From Tanytarsus gracilentus (taxonomy: Eukaryota > Arthropoda > Insecta > Diptera > Chironomidae): a DNA stretch of 64,000 nt. The stretch covers positions 4,464,001 to 4,528,000 of the forward strand of contig JAXRKN010000040.1 of assembly GCA_038502055.1 (NCBI GenBank). Reading direction: 5' to 3'. The notes under the pieces are model-generated. The model worked only from the letters and a program-made list of their open reading frames with translations. It searched no databases and was not told the DNA's origin. Below are positions 62,029 to 64,000 of the stretch, piece by piece (position 1 is the first letter of the stretch; the number at the start of each line of letters is the position of its first letter). A program made the position numbers and the translations under genes.

Positions 62029-64000
62029 GTGAGTTTCAATCTCTTATATCGCTAAATTCTCGACATTTTTTTTATATGCATTCAAGTCAGCTCTGTTTAT
62101 TCAGAGAATTTGCTTTCAAATATTTTTGCTGTGGCGTGAAACAATGAGACAATGCTGGAGTGAACGCGAGAGAGCCGCACAAGTGTTGAACGAACTATTT
62201 ACGAATTTTCCTCATTTTCTATTTTACATGAGAATTCTTTTAATATTTTCATGTGAGAAATCTCAATTTTCATATGAAAGAATTTTTTCGCCTTTCATTT
62301 ATCTTAGAGAGAGATGCGAAAGTCATGTTCTCAGAAGTTTAATTTTTTTTACGCCGCTAAGGTAAAGGAACAAGAAGCAAATGCGTGAATTATACATGAG
62401 CAATCTTCTTTCTCAAGTAATTTCTATGTCCGTTATATTTTGTCTTCTCTAGTTGCAAATAAAATTGCGCTCATGAGCTGTCGACTGTGTTCAGACAGAT
62501 GATGGATCTGGGAAAATGTAAAATTGACATGTTGCACTTATTGGGAAGCAAAAAAAAGTGAATTATTTCACAGACATGCAACGGCAATAATGTTTCCGTT
62601 CCAAATTGATTATGAATCACGATTGAGTCGCGATAACAAAATTGCTAATTGTTAAAAAAGTTGTAAATTTGAAAAAATTATTGCTGATGAACATGCGCGT
62701 GAAAATTATTATTTTTGTTGAATTTGATAATTTTAGTAAATTTTTTAAAACTTGTCGAGACTCAAAAATTTTTCTTTTCTACCGCTATAGAGATAATTAA
62801 ATAAATGATATATAAAATCATCATTAATAAGATTAAGAAATAAATTTTATTTTCTATGAAAAATGACTTCTTCACATTTTTCACCGTCAGTGGTAGCGAT
62901 ATAGAAAAAAAACGTGAGCTCAAAAATAAACAAATATATTCACTTTTCTCCCCCTCTCGAATTACTATAATAACAAATAATGCCTCTATTTATTTCCATT
63001 TCAAAAAGAAAATGCGAAAGGCGAAAAAATTGAAATAAATGCCCAATAAATAATGGAATTTAGGTGAGAAGAGCGAAATCTGAAGCGGCTTTAAATCGCA
63101 CATAAAAATTTAGAGCTATTAAAGGCAGATTAAAGCTACTAATCCTCTTTTATGTATTGAGTGAAGTGGGCAACAGAGAAAAATTATTATTGTGTGCAAA
63201 AAAAAGATCGAGGAAGCAACTGTAAATTAATTTTCTCCAAGCATTGCGCATCTGACAGCCAACATCGATTAATAAGACATGAAAGAGATACATGGAAAAA
63301 TGACAGAAGGTTATTCGAGTGTGGCGAGTGTAATTAAAATTATTTATGAACATTTAAACATTTTGTGCACTCTAGATGCCAAGAAAAACTTTGACTTCTT
63401 CCAGAGCTTAAGTAAAGTTTGAGTTTCACACCCCTTACGCTCATTTTTAAAATTTTAAAAACTCAATTATTGTCGCGTGTGTGTTTGCAACACGATGCTC
63501 AAAGCGCTTTGTGACTAAACAGACTCGACGTAAAATGAAAAATTGTTGATGAATATTCGAAGTGATAGATATCAATCCTTTTCGACATCATCATTCGTCG
63601 CAAGAAATGACTCGACACCAAAGTACATGAGAAGCGATGTAAAATTTGAGTCTCAAAATTTCTTCAAGCTTGTCTTTTAACATCTTACAAATGATCTAGT
63701 TTTTTCCCTCTCGTGTGATCTCAAGAAGATATTTTTATTTTTCAAATAATTTTTCATGTCGAGTGAGAGACAGTCGTTGAGTCGCCAGATGTGTCCGATA
63801 ACATACAATTGTTTGATGGGTGCGAATGACTGGCTCTTTTGTGTTTATTTCTTCTTATTTTGCGCGACATGTCACAGGCCTATGTGACAACTCGAAAGTC
63901 AATATATTTTCTCTTTGAACATCAGCAGCAGCAGAAACGTGTCATACTGAAATGAGATACAATTTTCACTCAAAAGTGCCGATACACGACGACATTCCAT
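62029..64000. other. apterous intron continuing past the window
   Basis: Begins with the GTGAGT donor. No homeodomain-coding segment (for example an FQNARAKWR-type sequence) is present to 64000. AT-rich with scattered short open frames. Confidence 0.6.

Overview
The window is eukaryotic and AT-rich, with spliced genes, many introns of 55-70 bp and long non-coding stretches. Its best-matched protein, an apterous-type LIM-homeodomain factor, begins almost identically to fly Apterous, and the other genes are also insect-like. I infer an insect, most likely a lower (nematoceran) fly. The species cannot be fixed from the sequence. Nothing prokaryotic, viral or CRISPR-like was seen.

Layout. 1-17.7 kb is gene-poor. 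It holds two related promoter-like blocks ending in TATA boxes (about 2.1 and 4.7 kb), a previously hidden set of three small exons that look like the 3' end of a membrane-protein gene (6562-7159), and a repeat element of about 0.9 kb packed with tandem arrays (9153-10092).

17.7-43 kb is a compact cluster of mostly housekeeping genes on both strands: TAF8 (+), a SAMHD1-like dNTPase (-), RNF113A/CWC24 (+), ADAT3 (+), a CP2/LSF factor like gemini (+), Rab2 (-), fumarase (-), peptide N-glycanase (+) and a twelve-finger C2H2 protein (-). Exon models were rebuilt by joining splice sites, and each closes in frame at a length normal for its family where the family is known.

45.4-64 kb is the 5' part of apterous (+). 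It covers the start codon, both LIM domains and the linker; the homeobox exon lies beyond the right edge. Its 12.8 kb intron carries a long foldback (inverted-repeat) element and a candidate nested secreted-peptide ORF.

The genes do not form one pathway. They cover transcription (TAF8, CP2, zinc finger, apterous), RNA processing (RNF113A, ADAT3), nucleotide control (SAMHD1), trafficking (Rab2), the TCA cycle (fumarase) and glycoprotein quality control (PNGase). No clear new biological system was found. The most unusual items are the foldback element, the tandem-array element and its damaged relative in a Rab2 intron, the duplicated promoter blocks, the unassigned membrane-protein exons, a GC-AG intron in the SAMHD1 gene and a 25-nt Rab2 microexon. 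Two homopolymer-rich tracts (about 20.25-20.95 kb and 34.74-34.81 kb) look like poor consensus sequence rather than biology.
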